From positions 17,756-32,928 of the forward strand of contig PCWD01000001.1 of the NCBI GenBank assembly GCA_002787255.1: a stretch of 15,173 bases of DNA. Reading direction: 5' to 3'. This DNA comes from Parcubacteria group bacterium CG11_big_fil_rev_8_21_14_0_20_39_14 (GTDB lineage Bacteria; Patescibacteriota; Minisyncoccia; Minisyncoccales; GCA-002787255). Under the pieces are notes generated by a model. It did not search any database. It was not told the DNA's origin and worked only from the letters and a program-made list of their open reading frames with translations. This document shows, in pieces, positions 5,626 through 12,220 of the stretch (position 1 is its first letter; the number at the start of each line of letters is the position of its first letter). The position numbers and the translations under genes were made by a program.

Positions 5626-7008
5626 ATGCAAGAGAAAATTTATGACGCGCTCATTGTTGGCACCGGACCGGCCGGAATGTTTGCCGCCCTGGAACTTATA
5701 AAATTAAAACCGGAATTAAAAATTCTGATGTCGGAAAAAGGGTCAAAGAGAGATTTTATTCGGGACAGAGCTAACCGCACCTCAGGTTTTGGTGGAGCCG
5801 GGGCTTTTTCTGATGGAAAACTGACCCTTTCTTCAAAAGTCGGCGGTCAGCTATTGGATATTTTGGGCGAAGAAAAATTCAACGAACTGATGAATTATGT
5901 GGATTCTCGTTATGTTGAGTTTGGCGGCAATAATCCAGTTGAATTCCCTCAAAATTCTAAGAAAATTAAAGTCCTGAAAGAAAGAGCGTTAAAAGCCGGT
6001 TTAGAGACTGTCGTCTATCCCGTAAGACACTTTGGGACAGACAAAGCATTTAATATAATTGAGAGCATCTGGAATTATTTGAAAGAAAAGAAAGTGGAAA
6101 TCTTAGTTAACTGTCCGGTTGAAAGCGTTCAAAGAAACCAAGGGAAATTGTCGGTAATTTTAAATAACGGAGAAGAGATTCTGGCCCAAAATATAATTTT
6201 GGCGCCCGGGCGAGAAGGGGAAGATTGGCTTTTGGGGCAGGCTCGAGCTTTAAACCTAAAGGTTGTTCCAGGCATTGTTGATCTTGGGGTCAGGGTTGAA
6301 AAAAGAGCGGAATTTTTGAAGCACCTTACTGATTCGGATTATTTGGGGCTGCACGACCTCAAGTTTATCTATTACACTAAATCTGATAACAAGGTAAGAA
6401 CATTTTGCACCTGTCCTTACGGATTTGTAACTACCGAAACCTATGGAAATGTGGTTACTGTAAACGGAGAAAGTTATACCAACAAGAAATCCGAAAACAC
6501 CAACTTTGCTATTTTAGTGAGCAGTGAATTTACCGAACCTTTTAAGGACGCCACCGGCTACGGAAAATATATTGCCCGACTTGCAAATTTGTTAGCCGGC
6601 GAGGGAAAGGTAATTGTTCAAAGACTCGGTGATTTAAAAGATGGGAAGAGGTCTTATCCGGAGGGCTTGGCTAAAAACATAGTTAAACCCACTCTTCAAG
6701 AAACCACTCCCGGAAATTTAGGACGAGTTTTGCCGGCGACCATACTGAACAGCATTCTGGAGATGCTAAAAAAGTTAGAAGTTGTTATTCCCAAAATTAA
6801 CGACAGAGATACCTTGATTTATGGCGTTGAGGTAAAGTTTTATTCCAGCCAGGTAGGAATCAATAAAAACTTTCAGACTCTTATTTCCGGACTATACATA
6901 GGCGGTGATGGCTCAGGCCGGACAAGGGGGCTTTTGCAGTCGTCAATGACCGGAGTAATTATTGCCAGGGATATTATTGAGAAGGGGGTGAAAAATGGAG
7001 GAGATTGA
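5626..7008 (+). CDS. FAD-dependent dehydrogenase (COG2509-like)
   Basis: 460 residues from the ATG at 5626, chosen because AGGGAG (5613-5618) lies 7 nt upstream; a TTG at 5584 would add 14 unconserved residues. The N-terminal Rossmann fold has the FAD motif GTGPAG (12-17). FGGAGAFSDGKLTL and the Cys motif FCTCPYGFV are typical of the uncharacterised FAD-dependent dehydrogenase family often labelled COG2509, as is the C-terminal FAD motif YIGGDGSGRTRGLLQSS. Substrate and electron acceptor are not known for the family; the paired cysteines in FCTCP might be redox active. It is cytosolic. Its last 14 nt overlap pyrE, so the two are translationally coupled and share a transcript. The pairing with pyrE may hint at a link to pyrimidine or redox metabolism, but this is inference only. 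Confidence 0.8.
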   Translation: MQEKIYDALIVGTGPAGMFAALELIKLKPELKILMSEKGSKRDFIRDRANRTSGFGGAGAFSDGKLTLSSKVGGQLLDILGEEKFNELMNYVDSRYVEFGGNNPVEFPQNSKKIKVLKERALKAGLETVVYPVRHFGTDKAFNIIESIWNYLKEKKVEILVNCPVESVQRNQGKLSVILNNGEEILAQNIILAPGREGEDWLLGQARALNLKVVPGIVDLGVRVEKRAEFLKHLTDSDYLGLHDLKFIYYTKSDNKVRTFCTCPYGFVTTETYGNVVTVNGESYTNKKSENTNFAILVSSEFTEPFKDATGYGKYIARLANLLAGEGKVIVQRLGDLKDGKRSYPEGLAKNIVKPTLQETTPGNLGRVLPATILNSILEMLKKLEVVIPKINDRDTLIYGVEVKFYSSQVGINKNFQTLISGLYIGGDGSGRTRGLLQSSMTGVIIARDIIEKGVKNGGD

Positions 7009-7612
7009 ATTTTGGGAGATTTTTAAAGATTGCAAGACAATCATAGAAGGGCATTTTGTTTTTACTTCAGGCAGGCATGGCGATATCTATTTAGACAAAG
7101 ATGCGGTTTCTAAACATCCTAAAATTTGTTCGGTTATTTCTTGGCACATTGCTCAGAAAGTTGGCGAAAAAATTAAAAATGTTGATGTGGTGGTTGGTCC
7201 GGCTGCCGGCGCCATAGTTCTGGCTAACAGAGTGGCCGAACACCTAACCGATTTTTATCTGAAAGAAGAAGAAGTGCTCTCTGTTTATACCGAAAAAAAA
7301 GATGATGGTTCACAATGTTTTAGGCGAGGATTTGACAAGGATGTCAAGGGAAAGAAGGTTTTGGTCGTTGACGATATTTTAACTACCGGCGGGTCAATTG
7401 ACAAAGTTATAAAAGCGACAGAAGACGCTGGCGGCAAGGTGGTGGGAGTAGCTATTTTAGTTGCTCGTCATCGGGTTTTGCCAGGAAAATTTGGAGTTCC
7501 CTTAATAATTTTATTACAGGTGGAACTTGATAGCTGGTCAAAAGAAGGTTGTCCGCTTTGTAAGAAGAGAATGCCAATAAATACCGAATATGGTCACGGT
7601 AGCCCCCGTTAG
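6995..7612 (+). CDS. pyrE: Orotate phosphoribosyltransferase
   Basis: 205 residues. PyrE joins orotate to PRPP to give orotidine monophosphate, the fifth step of pyrimidine synthesis. The PRPP-binding loop VLVVDDILTTGGS (122-134) is intact, and FTSGRHGDIYLDKD near the N-terminus is the family's substrate segment. The protein ends in CPLCKK, a C-terminal Cys pair seen in a subset of PyrE proteins. The last residues (GHGSPR) are read from DNA that is part of a direct repeat (GCCCCCGTTAGAA and GCCCCGTTTAGAA), so the tail may have been remodelled. The start ATG overlaps the FAD gene by 14 nt and has an AGGGGG site just before it. No other pyr genes are in the window, so whether it serves de novo synthesis or orotate salvage is open. 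Confidence 0.95.
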   Translation: MEEIEFWEIFKDCKTIIEGHFVFTSGRHGDIYLDKDAVSKHPKICSVISWHIAQKVGEKIKNVDVVVGPAAGAIVLANRVAEHLTDFYLKEEEVLSVYTEKKDDGSQCFRRGFDKDVKGKKVLVVDDILTTGGSIDKVIKATEDAGGKVVGVAILVARHRVLPGKFGVPLIILLQVELDSWSKEGCPLCKKRMPINTEYGHGSPR

Positions 7613-7656
7613 AAGTCTTTGCCCCGTTTAGAAAAGAGTAGTTTATAGCGGGGCAA
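7602..7656. repeat. CCCCGTTAGAA-type direct repeat and stem at the pyrE end
   Basis: GCCCCCGTTAGAA (7602-7614, containing the pyrE stop) recurs as GCCCCGTTTAGAA (7621-7633). TTGCCCCG (7619-7626) pairs perfectly with CGGGGCAA (7649-7656) across a 22-nt A/T-rich loop. No T-run follows, so it is more likely a repeat element than a terminator. Confidence 0.55.
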
Positions 7657-7678
7657 GGGAATTTTTAGAAAAACAAAA

Positions 7679-7708
7679 AAAGCCCTAATTTTAAGGGCTT
7701 TAATTTTT
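7679..7708 (+). terminator. Intrinsic terminator after pyrE
   Basis: AAAGCCCT (7679-7686) pairs with AGGGCTTT (7694-7701) around a 7-nt loop, followed by TAATTTTT. It ends the FAD-dehydrogenase/pyrE transcript. Confidence 0.75.
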
Positions 7709-7771
7709 ACGGCAAAAGTGGTGTCTTTAATAGAAGAACATTAAAAATAGAAAATTTAGGGAGAATCTGAA

Positions 7772-8353
7772 ATGAGAGAAAAGTTTAAATTCCAGCCGGG
7801 AGATGTAATTTTGGTTAAAGCAGAAAAAAAATTTCTTTGGACCAATCCGGTATTTGAACCGTTCGTCAGGGGTTATAATCATGCAATGTTTTATTATGAT
7901 AAAAATTCAAGAAAGCTGTCTCTTATAATGGAGTCCTCGCCCAGGGGAGCTCAAATTAATACTTTTCATAAGCAAGCAGGTCAGGACATTGAGGTTTATC
8001 GTTTATCCCATCAATATTCCGAGATTTTTGCCGAGGCCGTAATTAAAGCCGGAGAAAAATTAGTTGATAGAGATGCGGCTTTTTACGATTATTTTTTGAT
8101 ACCCTTAAAGGCAATTTTGTTAAAGCTTGGACGGTCTTCCCGTCTTAGAATAAAAAGTTATCCCTGTTATGTTTGTTCGGAATTTGTTCAGGTTTGTTTT
8201 GAGGAGGCGGTAAATTTTCTGGAGGGCGAGCTTTTGCAAATTTACAAAGCCGAAATCTTACCTCATTTCCCATCCAAAATAATGTTTCCGGCTGATTTTG
8301 CCGAGGTTTTGGTGTTGAAAAAAGTTTGGGAAGGAAGAGTTTCCATCTCTTGA
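7772..8353 (+). CDS. Permuted NlpC/P60 (YiiX-like) papain-fold protein
   Basis: 193 residues, no signal peptide. The order of motifs matches the circularly permuted NlpC/P60 group: PGDVILVK at the N-terminus, His37 in NHAMFYYD, Glu54 in MESSPRGA, then far downstream the presumed nucleophile Cys135 in CYVCSEFVQ. Members cut amide or ester bonds; substrates proposed for the wider group include peptidoglycan peptides and lipids, and none is established for this branch. A fairly hydrophobic segment (YFLIPLKAILLKL, 107-119) could touch membrane. The ATG is supported by AGGGAG at 7758-7763. The TGA stop sits inside the TTGACA of the following promoter. It stands between a terminator and a new promoter, so it is probably its own unit; its own promoter is not clear. 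Confidence 0.75.
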   Translation: MREKFKFQPGDVILVKAEKKFLWTNPVFEPFVRGYNHAMFYYDKNSRKLSLIMESSPRGAQINTFHKQAGQDIEVYRLSHQYSEIFAEAVIKAGEKLVDRDAAFYDYFLIPLKAILLKLGRSSRLRIKSYPCYVCSEFVQVCFEEAVNFLEGELLQIYKAEILPHFPSKIMFPADFAEVLVLKKVWEGRVSIS

Positions 8354-8378
8354 CAAAATTGTTTATTTGTGTTAAATT
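8350..8378 (+). promoter_or_regulatory. Promoter of the metallophosphoesterase gene
   Basis: -35 TTGACA (8350-8355) overlaps the stop codon of the preceding gene. After a 17-nt spacer lies TAAATT (8373-8378). A perfect TATAAT (8378-8383) also occurs, but at a 22-nt spacing that is too wide. The leader to the ATG at 8488 is about 100 nt. Confidence 0.5.
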
Positions 8379-8487
8379 ATAATACAATACAAAAGTATAG
8401 AAATTGACCGAGGCTTTTATTTATGTTAGTTTTATTTGAAGCAAGAACTTTGAAAATTTGTTTGACAAGAAGAAGGAGATTGAAAAA

Positions 8488-10746
8488 ATGATTATTAAGA
8501 GATACTGGAGCGAAGCGGAGTTAAACGAGCTTGAAAGATTGTGCAAAGACTCAAATTCATTAAGGGAATTAAGGATTGGAGCTATTGGAAAATTCAATGA
8601 AAGGTCCTGGCAAAGTATTGAAGCTCAAATTAGACGTCATAAAGATTGGATAACTCATTCTGAAAAAGGGAAATTAGAAAAGGCCTCTAAAGAGGATGCT
8701 TTAGAAGCCAAAGTTGATTTTTCTGAGGAAGATAGACATTTAATTGACGAACTTCAGAAGAGTCCCCTGAGTGTTAAAAATATTTCCCAGATGTTTAATG
8801 TGGCTAAAGAAGATGTTTTTCGGTTAATAGACAGGTTGAGGTTGGGGGGATATGAGATAGAAGTAGCCCCTGAAATAGATGGCGAAAGACAGGTTTTTTT
8901 AAGAAAAGAACCGATTCCCGGTCAAATTTTTAGACTTGCTCCAATAACCAAGGACGAAATAAAGATTTTAGTAATTTCCGACCCCTGTTTGGGGTTAAGA
9001 ACCCAGCAAGGAAATCTATTAGCCACTGCCTATGAAATCGGCGAAAAAGAGGAAGTTTATTTTGCTTTAGTGGCTGGCAACATTTCAGCGGGTAAGTCCT
9101 CCCCAAGGAGGTTAGGAGAGTATTTCTTGAGAACCTTTGAAGAGCAGGTAGAATATATTATAAATCATTGGCCCAAAGCTCCATTTAAGACCTACCTTAT
9201 TAATGGGCCAACTGATTTAACTTTTAAGACTGACAAAGGACAAAATCTTGGTTATGCCGTAGCTCAAGAAAGGTTGGGAGATTTGCGGTATCGCGGCGAC
9301 AAAGAAGCAATATTCCTGGCGGGGAAAGACACCAGAATTGCGATGGTTCATATTGAAGGCGATGCCACGACCTACACAAAGAGTTATCCTTTGCAGGGAG
9401 TAACTGAAAATTACCAAGAATTAATTGAGAGGGTTTTGGAAAACAATCTTCCTCCAAAAATAGTATTAGTTGGCGGAACTCACTCTTTTGCCCTGATTCC
9501 GCCGCGTTTCCCCCTTTCTCCCAAGAAAAAACGAGATATTTGCAGTATTAATATTCCATCGCTTTACAGCATTACTCCCACTCAGAGAGGAAAAAGAAAA
9601 AGGGGCGGTTCGCCGGTTCTTGGTTGCTGGATTTTAACTTTAAATTTTGATAAGGAAGGGAACTTAAAAGATATTCTTTATGATGCCCGGGACCTGACAG
9701 CTTATCAGAAAAAAGATGATTACCTTGAGGGTCCGGAGATTAAATCAGGTTTATCAGAAGAGCAAATTAAGATTCTAAAACTTTTGGAAGAGGAGCCAAG
9801 AACCAGGGGAGAAATTTGTCGAATTCTTCACAAATCCACGCCCTATATTGAAGAATTAATCGAGGGGCTTAAAAACAAAGGTTATTCAATTATTTTTGAT
9901 GCGGCTGAAAAGAGAATTAAGCTGGAAAAAGTTCTGAAGAGGGAATTTAAATCAATAGCTCTGGACACTCTTTGTGTTAAACGAATTAAAACACTGGATT
10001 TCAGCGATACCCACATAGGACATAAAAAATCGCGTTGGGACTTAATTCCAGAAGTCTATAGAATTGCCGAGGAAGAGAAAGTTGATGAAATTCATTTTTG
10101 CGGTGATTTATTTGAAGGTCCCGGATTGAAACACCGTCAACTTATTAAGGGTGAAATGGCAATTTCAGGAGCAGATGAGCAGCGGGATTTTGCTTTATCC
10201 ATTTGGCCGAAATCAAGAATTCCCACCAAACTTATTTTGGGCTCGTCTCATGATTTTGAGTATCTTGAGCTGGCTGGTCACAATATTACCGAAACCTTTG
10301 CCAGGATGGCTGCTCTCAAAAAATTGGGAAAGTTGGAATTTATTGGCGAAGATACGATTTGGTGTCGGGGCATGGCCGAGATGAAAGATATCGGAAATTT
10401 GCTTTATCATCCTTCCGGTGGAATTCCCCTGGGGCTTACTTATCGGGGTCAAATAAACATTGAAAGATTGGTTCCCATAGTTGATGGGGATTTTCCGGCA
10501 AAGATATTGAAAGTCGGGCATCTTCATATTGCTATTTTTATGCAATACAAAGGAATGGTTTGCCTTTTTGTTCCCTGTTTGCAGGAACAGACTCAATATT
10601 TAGCCGCTAAGGGGCTCTTTCCCTGGATTGGTTTTTGGGTTACCGAACTTTTTACCGATGCTTACGGAAACATTACAAGAGTTATTTTAAGATATGTTCC
10701 TTTTGAACCCCAAAAAAGAAACAAGTCTTTAAAAAGGAAGACATAA
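8488..10746 (+). CDS. Tandem metallophosphoesterase with DNA-binding-like domains
   Basis: 752 residues from the ATG at 8488 (AAGGAG at 8473-8478, 9 nt spacing; a TTG at 8458 is less likely). Order: a SANT/Myb-like helical segment (about 5-52, WSEAELNELERL...RSWQSIEAQIRR); winged-helix-like segment 1 (about 75-140); a calcineurin-like phosphoesterase fold with lost metal sites (about 158-410: SDPC at 164-167, GN at 197-198, GPTD at 240-243, GGTH at 329-332); winged-helix-like segment 2 (about 419-481); then an apparently active phosphoesterase (about 500-745: SDTHIGH at 506-512, GD at 539-540, SSHD at 586-589, His641, GHLH at 677-680). Equivalent motifs are normally DxH, GD, GNH(D/E) and GHxH. 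Ser587 replaces the usual Asn. The DNA-binding-like parts suggest a nuclease or nucleic-acid phosphatase; the substrate is unknown. Soluble; own promoter and terminator. Confidence 0.8.
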   Translation: MIIKRYWSEAELNELERLCKDSNSLRELRIGAIGKFNERSWQSIEAQIRRHKDWITHSEKGKLEKASKEDALEAKVDFSEEDRHLIDELQKSPLSVKNISQMFNVAKEDVFRLIDRLRLGGYEIEVAPEIDGERQVFLRKEPIPGQIFRLAPITKDEIKILVISDPCLGLRTQQGNLLATAYEIGEKEEVYFALVAGNISAGKSSPRRLGEYFLRTFEEQVEYIINHWPKAPFKTYLINGPTDLTFKTDKGQNLGYAVAQERLGDLRYRGDKEAIFLAGKDTRIAMVHIEGDATTYTKSYPLQGVTENYQELIERVLENNLPPKIVLVGGTHSFALIPPRFPLSPKKKRDICSINIPSLYSITPTQRGKRKRGGSPVLGCWILTLNFDKEGNLKDILYDARDLTAYQKKDDYLEGPEIKSGLSEEQIKILKLLEEEPRTRGEICRILHKSTPYIEELIEGLKNKGYSIIFDAAEKRIKLEKVLKREFKSIALDTLCVKRIKTLDFSDTHIGHKKSRWDLIPEVYRIAEEEKVDEIHFCGDLFEGPGLKHRQLIKGEMAISGADEQRDFALSIWPKSRIPTKLILGSSHDFEYLELAGHNITETFARMAALKKLGKLEFIGEDTIWCRGMAEMKDIGNLLYHPSGGIPLGLTYRGQINIERLVPIVDGDFPAKILKVGHLHIAIFMQYKGMVCLFVPCLQEQTQYLAAKGLFPWIGFWVTELFTDAYGNITRVILRYVPFEPQKRNKSLKRKT

Positions 10747-10760
10747 TGTCTTCCTTTTTT
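10731..10760 (+). terminator. Terminator with the stop codon in its loop
   Basis: AAAAAGGAAGACA (10731-10743) pairs perfectly over 13 bp with TGTCTTCCTTTTT (10747-10759). The 3-nt loop is the TAA stop codon itself (10744-10746), so the last coding codons form the left arm. Confidence 0.9.
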
Positions 10761-10826
10761 ATTTTGTTTGTGATACTCTTAAATTAACGGTTCTTTGACA
10801 CTTTTAATTCGGCAGAGGAGGAGCAA

Positions 10827-11264
10827 TTGAGAAAAGATAAATCTTCTGACAGAAAGTCATCAGCAAAAGAGTCTTCGGAGGAGCGGTCTTATAACTGGGG
10901 GAAAAGTTCTCGTCATCACATAATTTCCCGAACCGTGGGCGGGCCCGATGTTCCCGAAAATATTTATGACTGTCCTGTTTTGTGGCATCAAACCTGGCAT
11001 CAGCTTTTTCATAATTATTTACCATCAGTAGTCATAAGAATTATTAAAAGCTGGATGGACAAAAATGGAAATTTAAGTAAAGAAAAAATATTAGAATATG
11101 TTTTAAAAGAAGAAAAAAACCCCAAAGGCGTTGAAAAGAAAGCCGAGAAGATTTTTAAAGAATGGAAGAGAGCGTTTGACAGGGAATCTCCCCAGGGGGT
11201 TATAAATTTTATTGAGACAGAATTTCTTCCGGTTGAGAAAAAATTTTTAGATGGAGAAATTTGA
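10827..11264 (+). CDS. Small HNH-nuclease-like protein
   Basis: 145 residues from a TTG start. TTG is accepted because AGGAGG (10816-10821) is 5 nt upstream and there is no in-frame ATG before the conserved part. The first 22 residues are Lys/Ser/Glu-rich and likely disordered. Residues about 27-65 carry an HNH-like pattern: SRHHIISRTVGG, ENIYD, then WHQTWHQLFHN, i.e. paired His, an Asn and a His-rich helix in the beta-beta-alpha order. The Cys pairs found in many HNH proteins are absent. The rest is charged helix. Related short His-rich HNH-like proteins appear to occur in CPR genomes (from memory), with no known role. It could be a nuclease or a degenerate, structural version. TTGACA at 10795-10800 is too near the start, with no -10, to be its promoter. 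Confidence 0.55.
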   Translation: MRKDKSSDRKSSAKESSEERSYNWGKSSRHHIISRTVGGPDVPENIYDCPVLWHQTWHQLFHNYLPSVVIRIIKSWMDKNGNLSKEKILEYVLKEEKNPKGVEKKAEKIFKEWKRAFDRESPQGVINFIETEFLPVEKKFLDGEI

Positions 11265-11338
11265 AGCCAGGAAAATATAAGAAAATCTCGGAAATTCCAA
11301 AAATCCAAGAAATAGCCCAATAATTAATACTTAAAAAT

Positions 11339-11363
11339 AAAAGTCCAGATAAGCTGGATTTTT
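11339..11363 (+). terminator. Intrinsic terminator after the HNH-like gene
   Basis: TCCAG (11344-11348) and CTGGA (11354-11358) form the core stem, extended by A's pairing with the T-run (TTTTT, 11359-11363) across a bulged G. It lies about 75 nt past the stop; the 11265-11338 stretch is A-rich with no feature seen. Confidence 0.65.
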
Positions 11364-11381
11364 CCTTTCTTAAAATTGGGT

Positions 11382-11387
11382 TATAAT
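11382..11387 (+). promoter_or_regulatory. -10 box ahead of the pcm leader
   Basis: A perfect TATAAT lies 18 nt after the terminator. No convincing -35 is visible at the right distance (TTTTTC near 11359). A start near 11394 would give a leader of about 160 nt to the pcm ATG, containing the structured element at 11415-11543. Confidence 0.45.
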
Positions 11388-11414
11388 AGATAAAGGAATT
11401 TGTTAGCAATCCCA

Positions 11415-11543
11415 TTAGATAGAGCTTCGCTTATCTAACCGGGCGCTCACCCGAAGCCCCCTAAGCTGACTGGATGAGTAATAAGAAATAATAAAACGCT
11501 TTCCATGTTTAATTGTTTTAATAGAACAATCAAGCATGGAGGG
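11415..11543 (+). promoter_or_regulatory. Structured leader of the pcm-mltG operon
   Basis: Three stems follow in order. First TTAGATA-g-AGC (11415-11425) with GCT-TATCTAA (11429-11438), a 10-bp hairpin with one bulge and a 3-nt loop. Second CGGG (11440-11443) with CCCG (11450-11453); GCTTCG/CGAAGC here can also pair across both. Third TCCATGTTTAATTGTT (11502-11517) with AACAATCAAGCATGGA (11525-11540), 16 positions with one G-U and one A-C. The third stem's right arm includes the start of GGAGGG (11538-11543), the probable ribosome binding site for the ATG at 11554, so its folding could hide that site. It matches no riboswitch class that I recognise. Confidence 0.5.
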
Positions 11544-11553
11544 CTCTGGCGGT

Positions 11554-12210
11554 ATGTTAATTGACGAGCTAATACAGGAGGGATATTTAAAAACGACTTT
11601 AATTATTGAAGCTTTCCGAAAGATAAATCGAGCCGATTTTTTGTCTGGAGAAAAGGATGAGGCCGAATTGAACATTCCTTTGCCAATTGGTTTTGGTCAG
11701 ACAATTTCTCAGCCCTTGACCGTGGCTTTTATGCTTGAATTGTTGCAGCCGGAGCCCGGAGATAAAATTTTAGATATAGGGTCGGGGTCGGGCTGGACGA
11801 GCGCTCTTTTGGCTTACACGGTAAGCCAAAAAGAGCTAAAATCAAAAATCAAAGAGCAAAGAGCAAATATAAGCGGGAAGGTGTATGCTATTGAAACAAT
11901 TCCCGAGCTTAAAGAGTTTGGCGAAAAAAATGTGGCAAAGTATAATTTTATCAAAAAAGGGATTGCGGAGTTTATTTGCGCTGATGGGTCAAAAGGGTAT
12001 AGCAAGGAAGCTCCTTTTGACAAGATTTTGTGCTCGGCCGCTGTCCAAAAGAAAATTCCCGAGGCTTGGAAAGAGCAGCTAAATTTAGGCGGAAGATTAG
12101 TAACCCCGATTGGTTCATCAATTTGGCTTTTGGTTAAGAAAAGTGAAGGAGAGTTCGAGGAGCGGGAGCATCCTGGATTTGCGTTCGTTCCACTAATTGA
12201 GGGGAAATAA
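11554..12210 (+). CDS. pcm: Protein-L-isoaspartate O-methyltransferase
   Basis: 218 residues from the ATG at 11554. That start is preferred because it gives the usual N-terminus (MLIDELIQEGYLKT) and has GGAGGG 10 nt upstream; the ATG at 11536 lies inside a hairpin and lacks a site. Pcm uses SAM to methylate isoaspartyl residues in aged proteins so that they can revert to aspartate. Visible motifs: RADFLSGE early, PLPIGFGQTISQP (the family's substrate loop), SAM motif I LDIGSGSGWTSALLA, the acidic VYAIET strand, and GGRLVTPIG near the C-terminus. Between motif I and VYAIE there is an extra stretch (KELKSKIKEQRANISG) encoded by A-rich repeat-like DNA. It is the first gene of a likely operon with mltG (10-nt gap) and the DJ-1 gene, behind a structured leader. 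Confidence 0.9.
   Translation: MLIDELIQEGYLKTTLIIEAFRKINRADFLSGEKDEAELNIPLPIGFGQTISQPLTVAFMLELLQPEPGDKILDIGSGSGWTSALLAYTVSQKELKSKIKEQRANISGKVYAIETIPELKEFGEKNVAKYNFIKKGIAEFICADGSKGYSKEAPFDKILCSAAVQKKIPEAWKEQLNLGGRLVTPIGSSIWLLVKKSEGEFEEREHPGFAFVPLIEGK
11824..11876. repeat. A-rich repeat inserted in frame in pcm
   Basis: The DNA here contains AAATCAAAAATCAAAGAGC followed by a second AAAGAGC. It resembles the intergenic ATCAAAAATCAAATATTAAA at 14002-14021 and not pcm coding sequence. It adds about 16 residues at a position where the enzyme family normally has a short turn after the SAM motif I helix. The frame is preserved. Confidence 0.5.
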
Positions 12211-12220
12211 AACATAAAAC

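Noticed and set aside
8378..8383. TATAAT paired with TTGACA at 8350
   Set aside because: The spacer would be 22 nt, too long for sigma70; TAAATT at 8373 has the right spacing.
10795..10800. TTGACA as promoter of the HNH-like gene
   Set aside because: No -10 box lies at 15-19 nt, where the ribosome binding site and start codon already sit.
6995..11264. Recoded UGA (Gracilibacteria/SR1 code)
   Set aside because: UGA ends several genes at the expected positions and no UGA interrupts the recognised families.
11411..11500. tRNA gene or hammerhead ribozyme in the pcm leader
   Set aside because: No TTC-containing T-arm or tRNA-like cloverleaf can be drawn, and the CTGA...GATGAG text is not the contiguous CTGATGA core with a matching GAAA strand.
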